A DNA stretch of 53,636 bases from Rhizorhabdus dicambivorans (GTDB taxonomy: Bacteria > Pseudomonadota > Alphaproteobacteria > Sphingomonadales > Sphingomonadaceae). The notes under the pieces were generated by a model. The model was not told the origin of the DNA. It did no database searches and worked only from the letters and a program-made list of their open reading frames with translations. How positions within the stretch are numbered: the first letter of the stretch is position 1; each line of letters begins with the position of its first letter. A program made the position numbers and the translations under genes. The stretch lies in the NCBI RefSeq assembly GCF_002355275.1, contig NZ_CP023453.1:1-53636 (forward strand). Direction: 5' to 3'. Below, piece after piece: positions 1-8,023 of this stretch.

Positions 1-1244
1 GTCGAGATCGCGCACGCCCAGCCTCTCGCCTCGCTCGCCGAAGTGCGTCGGCGCATCTATGGCAATCGTCTCAGTGAAGGGGCTTTTTCAGCGATCATGA
101 CCGACATCGCCGAGCGACGCTATAGCGATGTCCATCTCTCGGCGTTCATCACGGCATGCTCAGCGGTCCCGCTCGATACGGACGAAACGATCAGCCTGAC
201 CAGGGCGATGGTCGATGTCGGCGAGCGATTGCAGTGGTCCGGAGCGGTCATCGTCGACAAGCATAGCGTCGGTGGATTGCCGGGCAATCGCACCACGCCG
301 ATCATCGTCTCGATCATGGCCGCGGAGGGCCTGATCATGCCCAAGACATCGTCGCGGGCGATCACCTCGCCGGCCGGCACGGCGGACACGATGGAGGTGC
401 TTGCACCTGTCGACCTCGACGTTTCCGCCATCCGCAAGGTGGTCGAGCGCGAAGGCGGCTGCATCGCCTGGGCGGCGCCGTCAATCTCAGCCCGGCCGAC
501 GATGTGATCATCGGCGTTGAACGAGTGCTCGATATCGATGCCGTAGGGCAGATGGTCGCCTCGGTGCTGTCCAAGAAAATCGCGGCCGGTGCGACCCATC
601 TGGTCATCGATATCCCGGTCGGGCCGACCGCCAAGGTACGCGGAACCGATGCCGCCGATACGCTCGAGCGCGCGCTGAGCTCGGTCGCCCAAGCCTTCGG
701 GCTTCGCACGCGCGTGATGCGCGGCCCCGGCGCGGAGCCGATCGGACGGGGCATCGGCCCGGCGCTCGAGGCGCAGGATATCCTTGCCGTCCTCCAGGGC
801 AGCCGGGCGCCGAGGATCTCGCCCACCGGGCCTGCGAGCTGGCGGGAGGACTGCTTGAGCTCGCTGACGCGGCCCCGGCCGGCGAAGGCTATGCGCGTGC
901 GCGGGCGTGTCTCGAAAGCGGCGGGGCCTGGGCCAAGTTCCAACGTATCTGCGAAGCGCAGGGCGGCATGCGGGCTCCACCGGTCGCCCGGTTTCAGCAG
1001 GATATGATCGCTCCCTATAGCGGCCGCCTGGTGAGTATCGACAATCGCAAGCTCGCGACGGTCGCGAAGCTCGCCGGCGCGCCGGTGGCCAAGGCCGCTG
1101 GCGTCGCACTGCAGTGTCGGCTGAACCAGATGGTGGATGCCGGGGCTCCCTTGTGTAGCATTCATGCCGAGAGCCGGCGAGCTCGACTATGCGGCGGCCT
1201 ATGCCGTGAGCGACGGGCCGATCTTCGGGATTGAAGCGCTATGA
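1..1244 (+). CDS. Thymidine phosphorylase-like (AMP phosphorylase type), 5'-partial, frame-broken as read
   Basis: Phosphorolysis of a nucleoside or nucleotide, releasing the base and a phosphorylated (deoxy)ribose; cytoplasmic. The reading frame is open from the first base and carries the family signature [18 protein letters not shown] followed by [22 protein letters not shown]. Downstream blocks ([52 protein letters not shown]) lie in other frames, with breaks near 470, 812 and 1172. Adding one G at each of the first two, both in G/C runs, restores the protein, so indel errors are likelier than decay. The gene ends GIEAL with TGA at 1242-1244, overlapping the next ATG. About 410 residues are visible of a roughly 500-residue family, so the N-terminus lies outside. 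Coupling to a PRPP synthetase favours the ~500-aa AMP-phosphorylase-like branch over classical DeoA; the substrate cannot be decided from sequence. Confidence 0.8.
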
Positions 1245-2146
1245 ACCGTCCCGTCCTGTTCGCGCTGCCTGGCAGCGAGGCCCTGGCACAGCCGCTATCC
1301 GCCGCGCTCGATGCAGAGGTCGGCACGATCGAGCATCGTCAGTTTCCTGACGGGGAAACCTATCTCAGGGTCGGAAACGACGTCAGCGACCGCGAGGTCA
1401 TCCTGCTGTCCAGTCTCGATCATCCGGACGCCAAGCTGTTGCCGCTGCTGTTCGCAGCCGACACCGCGCGCGATCTTGGCGCTCGCAGGATCGGGCTCGT
1501 CGCCCCTTACCTCGCTTACATGCGCCAGGACATACGCTTCCATGCCGGCGAGGCGGTGACGTCGCGAACCTTTGCTGCGATCCTGTCTCGCCATCTCGAC
1601 TGGCTGGTGACGGTCGATCCGCATCTCCATCGCTACCATGAATTGTCGGAAATCTACCGCATCCCAACCCAGGTTGTTCATGCCGCGCCGTTTTTGGCCT
1701 CGTGGATCAAGCGCAATGTCGCTCGCCCGCTGATCATCGGTCCGACCTGGAAAGCGAACAGTGGGTCTCGCAGGTGGCGGCCGATGCCGATGCTCCGTTT
1801 CTCGTGTGCGAGAAAATCCGATCCGGCGACCGTCACGTCACCATCTCGATTCCGAATGCCCAGCGTTTCTCGATCGCCAGCCGGTGCTGGTCGACGATAT
1901 CGCCTCATCCGGTCGGACCCTCACCGAGGCGGCGCGCCAACTGGTCGGCATGGGTTCGCGCGACCGGATTGCGTGGTCGTGCATCCGCTTTTTGCCGGCG
2001 ATGCAGCGCAGGTTCTGGGTGGGCTTGTCGAAAGGATCGTCAGCACGAACGCGGTTGCACATGCGTCGAATGATATAGACGTCATGCCAGCGATCGCGGA
2101 GGCCGTTCGCCACCGGATTGAATGGCGTGCTGCGCGTCAGTTCTAA
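1241..2146 (+). CDS. prs: Ribose-phosphate pyrophosphokinase (PRPP synthetase), frame-broken as read
   Basis: Makes PRPP from ribose 5-phosphate and ATP in the cytoplasm. Family motifs in order: FPDGETYLRV near residue 31, LVAPYLAYMRQDIRF near residue 86, VTVDPHLHRYHE near residue 127, and the PRPP-binding loop VLVDDIASSGRTLTEAA in a shifted frame near 1885-1935. Breaks occur near 1745, 1870 and 1960; the last part (VVVHPLFAGDAAQVLGGLVERIVSTNA) returns to the first frame and ends at 2146. About 300 residues is the expected size. The ATG overlaps the phosphorylase stop (ATGA), so the two are translationally coupled. The pairing suggests the sugar phosphate released by the phosphorylase is recycled into PRPP, which is inference. 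The breaks fit sequencing indels at the contig end. Confidence 0.85.
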   Translation: MNRPVLFALPGSEALAQPLSAALDAEVGTIEHRQFPDGETYLRVGNDVSDREVILLSSLDHPDAKLLPLLFAADTARDLGARRIGLVAPYLAYMRQDIRFHAGEAVTSRTFAAILSRHLDWLVTVDPHLHRYHELSEIYRIPTQVVHAAPFLASWIKRNVARPLIIGPTWKANSGSRRWRPMPMLRFSCARKSDPATVTSPSRFRMPSVSRSPAGAGRRYRLIRSDPHRGGAPTGRHGFARPDCVVVHPLFAGDAAQVLGGLVERIVSTNAVAHASNDIDVMPAIAEAVRHRIEWRAARQF

Positions 2147-2268
2147 GACGGAAATGAACGCCCGGCAAACGCTGTGCGCGTCCTCATCCATTGACCCTAA
2201 ACGAGTCCGAACCAATCTCCTGAGATCTCCCTTTCGGAGAAAATCGCGGCAGGGAAGGAGGATATGTC

Positions 2269-2527
2269 GTGTCGCACACACGCTCGTTCATCGATCCCCT
2301 CGACGTTGCTGGGCACCTGAAGCTTGAGCCCGAAGTAAAGCGCGCCACCCTGCTATCCTGGGCGTCCGATCGCGCAGCCGTCAAGGGCCAACCCGCCCCC
2401 TCGCCCGCCGGGCGCCAGTAACCCGCTGCCGGTCGACGATGTGATGGAAGCGTAGCGATGGCTCGATCGCGCCGAGGGCGGCGCGGGCAACTCGCATGCA
2501 TCGTCCGGAGCAGAGACCCGGCAATGA
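2269..2527 (+). CDS. Small conserved alphaproteobacterial hypothetical protein, frame-broken
   Basis: A GTG start at 2269 lies just after a strong Shine-Dalgarno stretch (AAGGAGGAT, about 2255-2263). The reading begins VSHTRSFIDPLDVAGHLKLE and continues PEVKRATLLSWASDRAAVKG, then breaks near 2415 at a premature TAA. A shifted frame continues PLPVDDVMEA, then RWLDRAEGG, to a TGA at 2525-2527. The KRA-LLSWASD block followed by P-PVDDVMEALRWLDRA resembles a small soluble protein I have met in rhizobia and sphingomonads; its function is unknown. A frame break at this contig end is again likely an error. Confidence is moderate because the match is from memory of the pattern only. Confidence 0.45.
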
Positions 2528-2706
2528 GCCGCAGCGACCGCGGCATTGGTGTGAGCGGAGTAGCCGAACCCTCACAGTTTCGCTGTCCTTCGCCGTTTTG
2601 CCTCGCCAAATTTTTACTCTTGACCTGGGACCATAGTCCAACGTGCAGAGAAGTATCCCTTGAAGCGCTGCCCTCGCGGCACTGCGTATTGATCGATCTC
2701 GGGGCT
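2528..2706. other. Intergenic stretch upstream of the FixJ-like gene
   Basis: No gene is supported here. The only promoter-like element is TTGACC at 2620-2625 next to GGGACCATAGTCC; no convincing -10 box follows at the right distance. Confidence 0.3.
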
Positions 2707-2811
2707 ATGGGGAACAAGCGCGTCGTGCATATCGTCGATGACGAAGAGACAATACGAAAAGCACTAAGTTTCACGTTGCGGACCGCAGGGTTTGCCGTAG
2801 AAGCCTACGCT
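2707..2811 (+). pseudogene. FixJ-family response regulator, 5' fragment cut by the IS21-family end
   Basis: The ATG at 2707 opens MGNKRVVHIVDDEETIRKAL followed by [15 protein letters not shown]. This is the start of a CheY-like receiver with the acidic pair DDEE in the FixJ style (VHIVDDEE-VRK). Codon 35 ends at 2811 and the IS21-family terminus TGTCAACGCCGGG begins at 2812, so about 170 residues, including the phospho-acceptor Asp and the LuxR-type helix-turn-helix, are missing. The 5 bp before the element here (ACGCT) do not match the 5 bp after its right end (AGAGA), so this is not a simple insertion product. The remainder of the gene is not in the window. Confidence 0.8.
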
Positions 2812-2972
2812 TGTCAACGCCGGGATAAAAACGGGCCAGGCACCGGTTTAAAATGGGGCCAGTTGGTTTGAACAAAAAGCCCCAAGGTTGAGGCTGGGCA
2901 GCATCGGCAGCGGGGAACGGCTGGAGCGGAGCGGAAGCCGATTTCCCGCTGCCGATGGCCGCCGTTCTTAGG

Positions 2973-3779
2973 TCATTTATCCTCCCCTTGTCCTTCTGGC
3001 GCTTGCGGCTGCTGGCGAGACGGAAGCTGTCACCATTCATCTCGAGAATGTGGACGTGGTGTGTCAGCCGGTCGAGCAGGGCGCCGGTCAGGCGTTCGGA
3101 GCCGAACACCGATGTCCATTCATCGAAGGGCAGATTGCTGGTGATCAGCGTGCTGCGCGTTCATAGCGCTGGCTGAGTACCTCGAACAGCAACTCGCCGC
3201 CCACGGCGGTGAATGGTACATATCCCAACTCGTCGAGGATCAGCAGCTTTACAGATGCCAGATGCTTTTGCAGGCTGCGCAAGCGACGCTCGTCGCGAGC
3301 CTCCATCAGGTCATGGACCAACGCCGCGGCCGTTGTGAAGGCCACGCTGTGCCCTTTCTGGCACGCAGCCAGTCCTAGCGCGAGGGCGGTGTGGGTCTTA
3401 CCGGTGCCGCTGGGGCCCAGCGCAATGACATTACGCCGCCGCTCGATCCATTCACCGCGCCAGTTCCAGAACCAAGGCCTTGTTCAGTGATGGCTGGGCT
3501 GCAAAGTCGAAGGTGTCAAGCTCTTGGTGTGCGGGAAGCGAGCCATGCGGATACGGCGCTCCACCATCCGGCGCTCGCGATCAATCCGTTCAAGTTCGCA
3601 CAGGCGCAGCAGATAGCGGGGTAATCGGCCCGATCCTGCGCGGCCTCGAAGGCGACCTTCTCATACTCGCGCACAAAGGTGGGCAGCTGAGCGCTTTGAG
3701 ATGGTTGGCCATAGTACAGCGGCGGCACGCTGGTGGGTTCGGCCTCGATGGCTGGCAGCGGCATCATGGGATCACTCAT
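2973..3779 (-). CDS. istB: IstB ATP-binding transposition helper, copy 1, frame-broken as read
   Basis: AAA+ ATPase that helps IstA choose and engage the target. Only pieces are in frame here, for example the segment with [20 protein letters not shown] (Walker B) and the C-terminus ending RKRQKDKG. The same gene is uninterrupted at 33986-34801, differing only by small indels, so this copy most likely carries sequencing errors. Start and stop were placed by alignment with copy 2 (ATG at 3779, TGA at 2973-2975). Confidence 0.85.
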
Positions 3780-5277
3780 GCTGCCACTCCCGTCGCTGGA
3801 GTGCTGCCTGCGAGAGCAGGCCCATGTAGGTGCGCGGATCGGTACGCCCGACATTCGCGCGCGGCAAATGCGGGTAAAATTGCAGATCGAGGCGCGGCAC
3901 ACGCTGTTCGAGGCGGGCCAGCGCGATCATCTGATCGCATCGAAGCTGATTGCCCCCATCTCCAGCGCCGGGCACTGCCATTCCACCAGGGACTGCCGAA
4001 GCGTTCGCATAGCCGCAGCACCTGGATGAATCGCGCCGTCCCTCTTTGCGCTGCGCGCCTCCATCAGTCGTCGGATGCGATGCATCGGTTCAGCCAGCAC
4101 CCAGCCATCGAGCGGCGCTGCCTGATCAAGCGGCGGGGTTTCTGTTCTAACAGCGCCAGATAGTGCAGCGGGTTGGCAATGAAGTCTCCCGCTCATAGCT
4201 GCGCGGATGCACTGCGATCAGCTCCCCGCACAGATGATCGCAACCCGATCGACATAGCCTTTGATACGACCTCCTGGTGGCATAGGCCGTCGCACCGAAT
4301 AATCATTGGTACGATAGCGCACCAGCGACATCGACGAGGCCGCCCCGTCACCATATGCAGGGATCGAACGGCACCGCCGGTAGCGGCATAAAGCCGCCAG
4401 ATCAGCCACCAGCCTGTCACCGATGCTGCGCTCATGCCCGCGCAAGATGGCCTGTCGTCGCTCCATGCATTGTTCGACAAAGCGCGCGTTCAGCGCATCA
4501 AAGCTGGGCGCCTCTGGCCTCGGCACCATGAAGTGGCGCGGGAATAACCGACCAGCCCCTCGACCTTGCCCTTGTCGTTACCCTTGCCGGGGCGCCCGAA
4601 TTTGTCTTCGAACAGGTAATGGCTCTGGAGGGTCGAGAACATCCGGCTGCGCTCGCGCTTCCCGTCGCCCAGGATCTGCGCCACTGCCAGCTTGGTGTTG
4701 TCATACAGGATCGACTGCGGGATGCCGCCGAAGAAGGCAAAGGCCGCCACGTGCCCTTCGCAAAATGCCTCAGCCACCTCGGCAGGATAGGCTTTAACGA
4801 ACGGCGCATCGCTGTGCGGCAGGTCCATGCAGAAATAGTGGAACCGCACCAACTTGCCGTCGATGATCCCGTCCGCCTCACCAAAATCCACCTGCGCATG
4901 CCCCGCTTGTGGCTCAATGGTATGAACACCTCGCGGCTGCGCAACTTGGCGCCCGCCACATAGTCGCGAACAATGGTGATGCCGCCGGTGAAGCCATGTT
5001 CATCGCGCAGACGCTCGAAAATACGCGCGGCAGTGTGTCGCTGTTTGATGTGAACCTTGCGGTCATCCACCAGGATTTGGTCAATGATGTCGGTAAATCC
5101 GGACAGCTTGCGGCTGTAGGTTTGCCCGCTCCGGCCGTGCGCTGCTGGCTCTGGAAAGCACAGCATCTTGTCGACGGTCTTGCGATTGATCCCAAAATAC
5201 CGGGCGGCAGCGCGACGGCTCATCCCGTCAATCAGCACGGCGCGGCGGACCTTCTGATAAAGCTCCACTCTCTTCAT
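3776..5277 (-). CDS. istA: IstA DDE transposase, copy 1, frame-broken as read
   Basis: The first ~130 residues (MKRVELYQKVRRAVLIDGMS through LRSREVFIPLSHK) are in frame, then the frame slips repeatedly. The DDE-domain section VRFHYFCMDLPHSDAPFVKA to KGNDKGKVEGLVGYSR is readable in another frame. The intact version is at 34798-36318. The istA stop overlaps the istB start, as in copy 2. Confidence 0.85.
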
Positions 5278-5381
5278 CCTCCACCTCCGCCCAAAAACGG
5301 AGGTCTAGCAGGACTGGCCCCTTTTTAATCCGGTGAGACTGGCCGATCCGTGGCCCCTTTATTCCCGGTGTTCTCAAGAGA

Positions 5382-5461
5382 TGTTCAACATCGCAGAGAG
5401 CTACAGGTGCTCGATCGAGACCGATGTTTACGAGATTGGAGGACAAGAGCGAGCCTGGTAG
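5382..5461 (+). pseudogene. Detached 3' end of the Tn3-family resolvase tnpR (copy 1)
   Basis: These 80 bases encode the last 26 residues of the second transposon's resolvase (FNIAESYRCSIETDVYEIGG then QERAW, stop TAG at 5459-5461). The gene is split by the IS21-family element: the body is at 33036-33822. Joining them through one copy of AGAGA gives a continuous 288-residue frame. Confidence 0.85.
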
Positions 5462-5480
5462 ATCGCCATGTTCAATCTTT

Positions 5481-5524
5481 GTTCTTCAACATGGCCAAAA
5501 TCGCAGCTTCGGGCCGACTGGGCC
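5481..5524 (-). repeat. Right terminal inverted repeat of the inner Tn3-family transposon (copy 1)
   Basis: A 44-bp repeat, inverted relative to 29862-29905, with 3 mismatches. On the reverse strand it begins GGCCCAGTCGGCCCGAAGCT. It is followed directly by AGTAT (5525-5529), the 5-bp target duplication also found before the left end. Confidence 0.92.
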
Positions 5525-5529
5525 AGTAT

Positions 5530-6485
5530 GGGGCGACGGCACCACGTCCAGTTCCGATGGCCAGTTCTTCAGGGCCGCGAAGCGCGGCGCGTCGGGCGGC
5601 GATATCAACGCCCGCTATGGCGTCGATCATGGCTTCAGCTTCTACACCATAATTCTGATCAGCGCGCGCCCTACCACGTCAAAGTGATCTCGGCCGCGAC
5701 GCATGAGGCGCCCTATGTCCTCGACGGCCTCACCAGCCACGGCACCGATCTCAGGATCGTCGAGCATTACACCGACACCGGCGGGGCGACCGATCATGTC
5801 TTCGCCCTGTGCGCGATGCTGGGATTTCGCTTCTGCCCGCGCCTGCGCGACTTCCCCGACAGGCGGCTCGCGCCGATCGCGCCGGTCACGGCCTATCCGT
5901 CCATCACCCCGCTGTTGGGCAAGCGTATCCGCACCGACATCATCGGTGAGCAATGGAAGACGTGCTGCGCCTCGTAGGGTCGATCAAGGCCGGCCATGTC
6001 GCGCCATCGGTCATGCTGCGAAAGCTCGCTGCCTACGAACGGCAGAACCAGCTCGATGTCGCGCTACAGGAAATCGGCAAGATCGAGCGGACGCTGTTCA
6101 TGCTGGACTGGCTAGAAAATCCCGATCTGCGCCGGCGATGCCATGCCGGTCTCAACAACAGCGAGCAGCGCCATGCCCTGACGCAGGCGATCTACACATT
6201 CCGCCAGGGCCGCATCATCGACCGCAGCCACGAGGCGCAGCAATATCGGGCGTCCGGCCTCAATCTGCTCGTCGCCGCGATCGTCTATTGGAACACGATC
6301 TACATGGATGCCGCCGCCCAGCATCTACGATCAACATCGGTCGCGGTGCCTGATGATCTACTCGCCCATACGTCCCAGTAGGTTGGGAGCATATTGCTTT
6401 CTCGGGCGATTTCCTCTGGGATCGAGCAGCCGCTTCCGCTGGCCGCAAGGCCCTCAATCTGCCGCCGGATAGCCGCGCCGCCTAA
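5530..6485 (+). pseudogene. C-terminal third of the outer Tn3-family transposase tnpA (copy 1)
   Basis: Continues the transposase interrupted at 29861. The conserved Tn3 block W-GDGTTSSSDGQFFRAAKRG opens the fragment, followed by the region around NARYGVDHGFSFYT and the conserved C-terminus (RQGRIIDRSHEAQQYRASGL; AIVYWNTIYMDAAAQHL). Here it is additionally broken by single-base losses near 5648, 5955 and 6378. The same fragment at 36572-37530 is one open frame, so those breaks are likely errors. The true interruption is the inner transposon. Confidence 0.9.
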
Positions 6486-6505
6486 GCGTTCGCTGATTGT
6501 TCGCC

Positions 6506-6543
6506 CTTAGCGTTGTTTAGCGTACCATCCACGCTATGCCCTC
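6506..6543 (-). repeat. Right terminal inverted repeat of the outer Tn3-family transposon (copy 1)
   Basis: A 38-bp repeat, inverted relative to 25698-25735, with 4 mismatches. On the reverse strand it starts GAGGGCATAGCGTGGATGGT and ends in GCTAAG, as Tn3-family ends do. It is followed by TTGGA (6544-6548), the 5-bp target duplication. Confidence 0.92.
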
Positions 6544-6565
6544 TTGGATCCTCCGCCGAGCGGGC

Positions 6566-6862
6566 TTAGCCGGCCTCGGCCGAACCGCTGGCGGGTGTCA
6601 TAGTCTTATAGACCACCCCGATCCGGTTCTCGGCGGTGCCGCGCCGGCGCAAGGTCGCGGCGATATGACGGTCGGCCGCCGCATGATCGTCGAAGGCATG
6701 GTGCTGGGCCTGACCACGCGCCCCAACCCGGCCCCAGCGGGTTTCGACCACGATCATGCCGAACAGGTCGAACCTAGCCACAATGCTGTAACGCCGCCGG
6801 ATGTTGCGTGCCGGATCGAGCGCCACCAACTCGATCGGGTCAGGGAGAATTGCGCCTTTCAT
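6566..6862 (-). CDS. WGR-domain protein
   Basis: A 98-residue protein, MKGAILPDPIELVALDPARN onward, with the WGR core VVETRWGRVGARGQAQ at about residues 38-53. WGR domains are small nucleic-acid-associated modules also found in PARPs and in stand-alone bacterial proteins; the cellular role here is unknown. It is the last gene of a minus-strand row running traA, DUF6118-like gene, hypothetical gene, WGR gene, and lies just beyond the transposon insertion point. An identical gene is at 37611-37907. Confidence 0.8.
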   Translation of the reverse strand: MKGAILPDPIELVALDPARNIRRRYSIVARFDLFGMIVVETRWGRVGARGQAQHHAFDDHAAADRHIAATLRRRGTAENRIGVVYKTMTPASGSAEAG

Positions 6863-6903
6863 GGCGCAAAGCCTACAAAATCGCGTCCGCGAAGTCCGAC
6901 GAC

Positions 6904-7307
6904 TTATTTGAAGCAGTGGCGCGTGATTGATTCACCCGCTGAATCAGTGAGGGCAAGAGGAGGGAAGGATGCAGCGATATAGGCCAGCACCGCCCGCTCG
7001 ATCCCCGGCCAGCGCGCCGGCGCGTGCGCGGGGTGCGCCATCTGCTCCAAACTGACGTTCGCACCCATCGACACAACCTCGCGCCAGAAGCACAGCGCAC
7101 GCGGTATCCAGCGTTTGGGCGAGGCGGAGAGCGCGATTGCCATCCAGCCATGCGCGTCGGGTTCGGTGAACCCCAGGGGCTCGACGCTGCCGTACATCCA
7201 CTCGCCGCGCTTGGCCTGGGCGGCGCATCCTCCCGCGCCTCGGCGCGCACCGTCCGGTCGATCAGCGCCGGCAAGGTCGTTCGGTCCAATTCGGCGGAAA
7301 CCTCCAT
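6904..7307 (-). CDS. Hypothetical plasmid protein, copy 1 (one frame break)
   Basis: The start at 7307 reads MEVSAELDRTTLPALIDRTV. In this copy a G is missing near 7215 (run of G in copy 2), which splits the frame; the intact 134-residue version is at 37949-38353. I recognise no domain. It begins 2 bases after the DUF6118-like gene ends, so it is probably cotranscribed with traA. The C-terminal half is rich in Trp and Arg (CFWREVVSMGANVSLEQMAH) with no membrane segment or signal peptide. Confidence 0.7.
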
Positions 7308-7309
7308 GC

Positions 7310-8008
7310 CTATTCCGTCACCTTCACGTCGATCGTGCAGCGCACCGCCTTCTTCGCCTTCGCGGCCTGTTGCTGGCATCGGTCGATCGCCTCGCTATTA
7401 TCCTTCACCAGATTGGCCCCGGCGACGATCGCGCGCCACCCGTCCGCATTGGCGGTTCGCATCAAATGCTGTCCCGCATCGAATATCGAGGGTTCGTCCA
7501 GCACGCGCGCCGCCACACGCTCGGGCCATTGCCAGCTCGCCGGCGCGAGACGCGCGATCGGCCCGCCCATCAGCGCATAGAGGAATAATCCGAACACCAG
7601 GCCGCCCATGCCGGCCCATATCAGCCACATATTCTGCTCGTCGCCCCGGCGCGCGGATGCGACCATGTTTTGCAGGTCGTGCGCCGCACCCGCCATCGCC
7701 GATTTCGCCGATTGAACCTGGTGCTGCAATTCCCGTGTCGCATCGGCGACCGAAGCGTTTAAACGCTGCCCCATCGTCTCCGGGGTGAGCGTCATCGCCG
7801 GCTTCTTGGCGAGGCCATCGATCTGGTGGACCAACGCCACCAATATCTTTTCGGTGCGCTCCAGCGTCGGCTCATAGTCGGGAATGTCGATAGTCTCGCG
7901 CGCGGCGGTCAATCCCTCCACGGCCGCGCGCAGCAACGACACCTCACGCCCTAGCTGGGCGAACGCACGCGCCGCGCCATCCTCGCCTTCCCGGTCATCC
8001 TCGTCCAT
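7310..8008 (-). CDS. DUF6118-like membrane protein downstream of traA
   Basis: A 232-residue protein with one membrane span near residues 127-147 (MWLIWAGMGGLVFGLFLYAL). It is preceded by a helical, probably coiled region (residues 10-120) and followed by a short domain ending CQQQAAKAKKAVRCTIDVKV. The architecture and place directly after a sphingomonad traA suggest the DUF6118 family; function unknown, possibly an inner-membrane accessory to mobilization. It starts 15 bp after the traA stop and is followed 2 bp later by the hypothetical gene, so the row is probably one operon. It contains one of three CGTTTAAACG palindromes (7756-7765). It is identical to 38356-39054. Confidence 0.7.
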   Translation of the reverse strand: MDEDDREGEDGAARAFAQLGREVSLLRAAVEGLTAARETIDIPDYEPTLERTEKILVALVHQIDGLAKKPAMTLTPETMGQRLNASVADATRELQHQVQSAKSAMAGAAHDLQNMVASARRGDEQNMWLIWAGMGGLVFGLFLYALMGGPIARLAPASWQWPERVAARVLDEPSIFDAGQHLMRTANADGWRAIVAGANLVKDNSEAIDRCQQQAAKAKKAVRCTIDVKVTE

Positions 8009-8023
8009 ATCCGTTTTCTCTCC

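Larger units (their letters stand above)
2812..5376 (-). mobile_element. IS21-family insertion sequence, copy 1 (error-rich)
   Basis: The element is bounded by imperfect terminal inverted repeats: TGTCAACGCCGGGATAAAA on the left and, on the reverse strand, TGAGAACACCGGGAATAAAA on the right. These match at 21 of the first 27 positions and include the 5'-TG...CA-3' ends usual for IS21. It carries istA and istB on the minus strand. At 2,565 bp it is 31 bp shorter than copy 2 (2,596 bp), all through scattered one-base losses that break both genes. The right flank AGAGA (5377-5381) is one half of the target duplication seen around copy 2; the left flank here is unrelated sequence (FixJ fragment). 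Confidence 0.93.

Noticed and set aside
2707-2877. A response regulator that continues into the IS
   Set aside because: After codon 35 the sequence is the IS terminus; the open frame beyond it is not receiver-like, so this is a truncated gene.
5377-5700. A separate gene starting within the IS right flank and running into the transposase fragment
   Set aside because: The stretch is the resolvase tail, the 44-bp terminal repeat and then the transposase C-terminus; the continuous frame across them is accidental.
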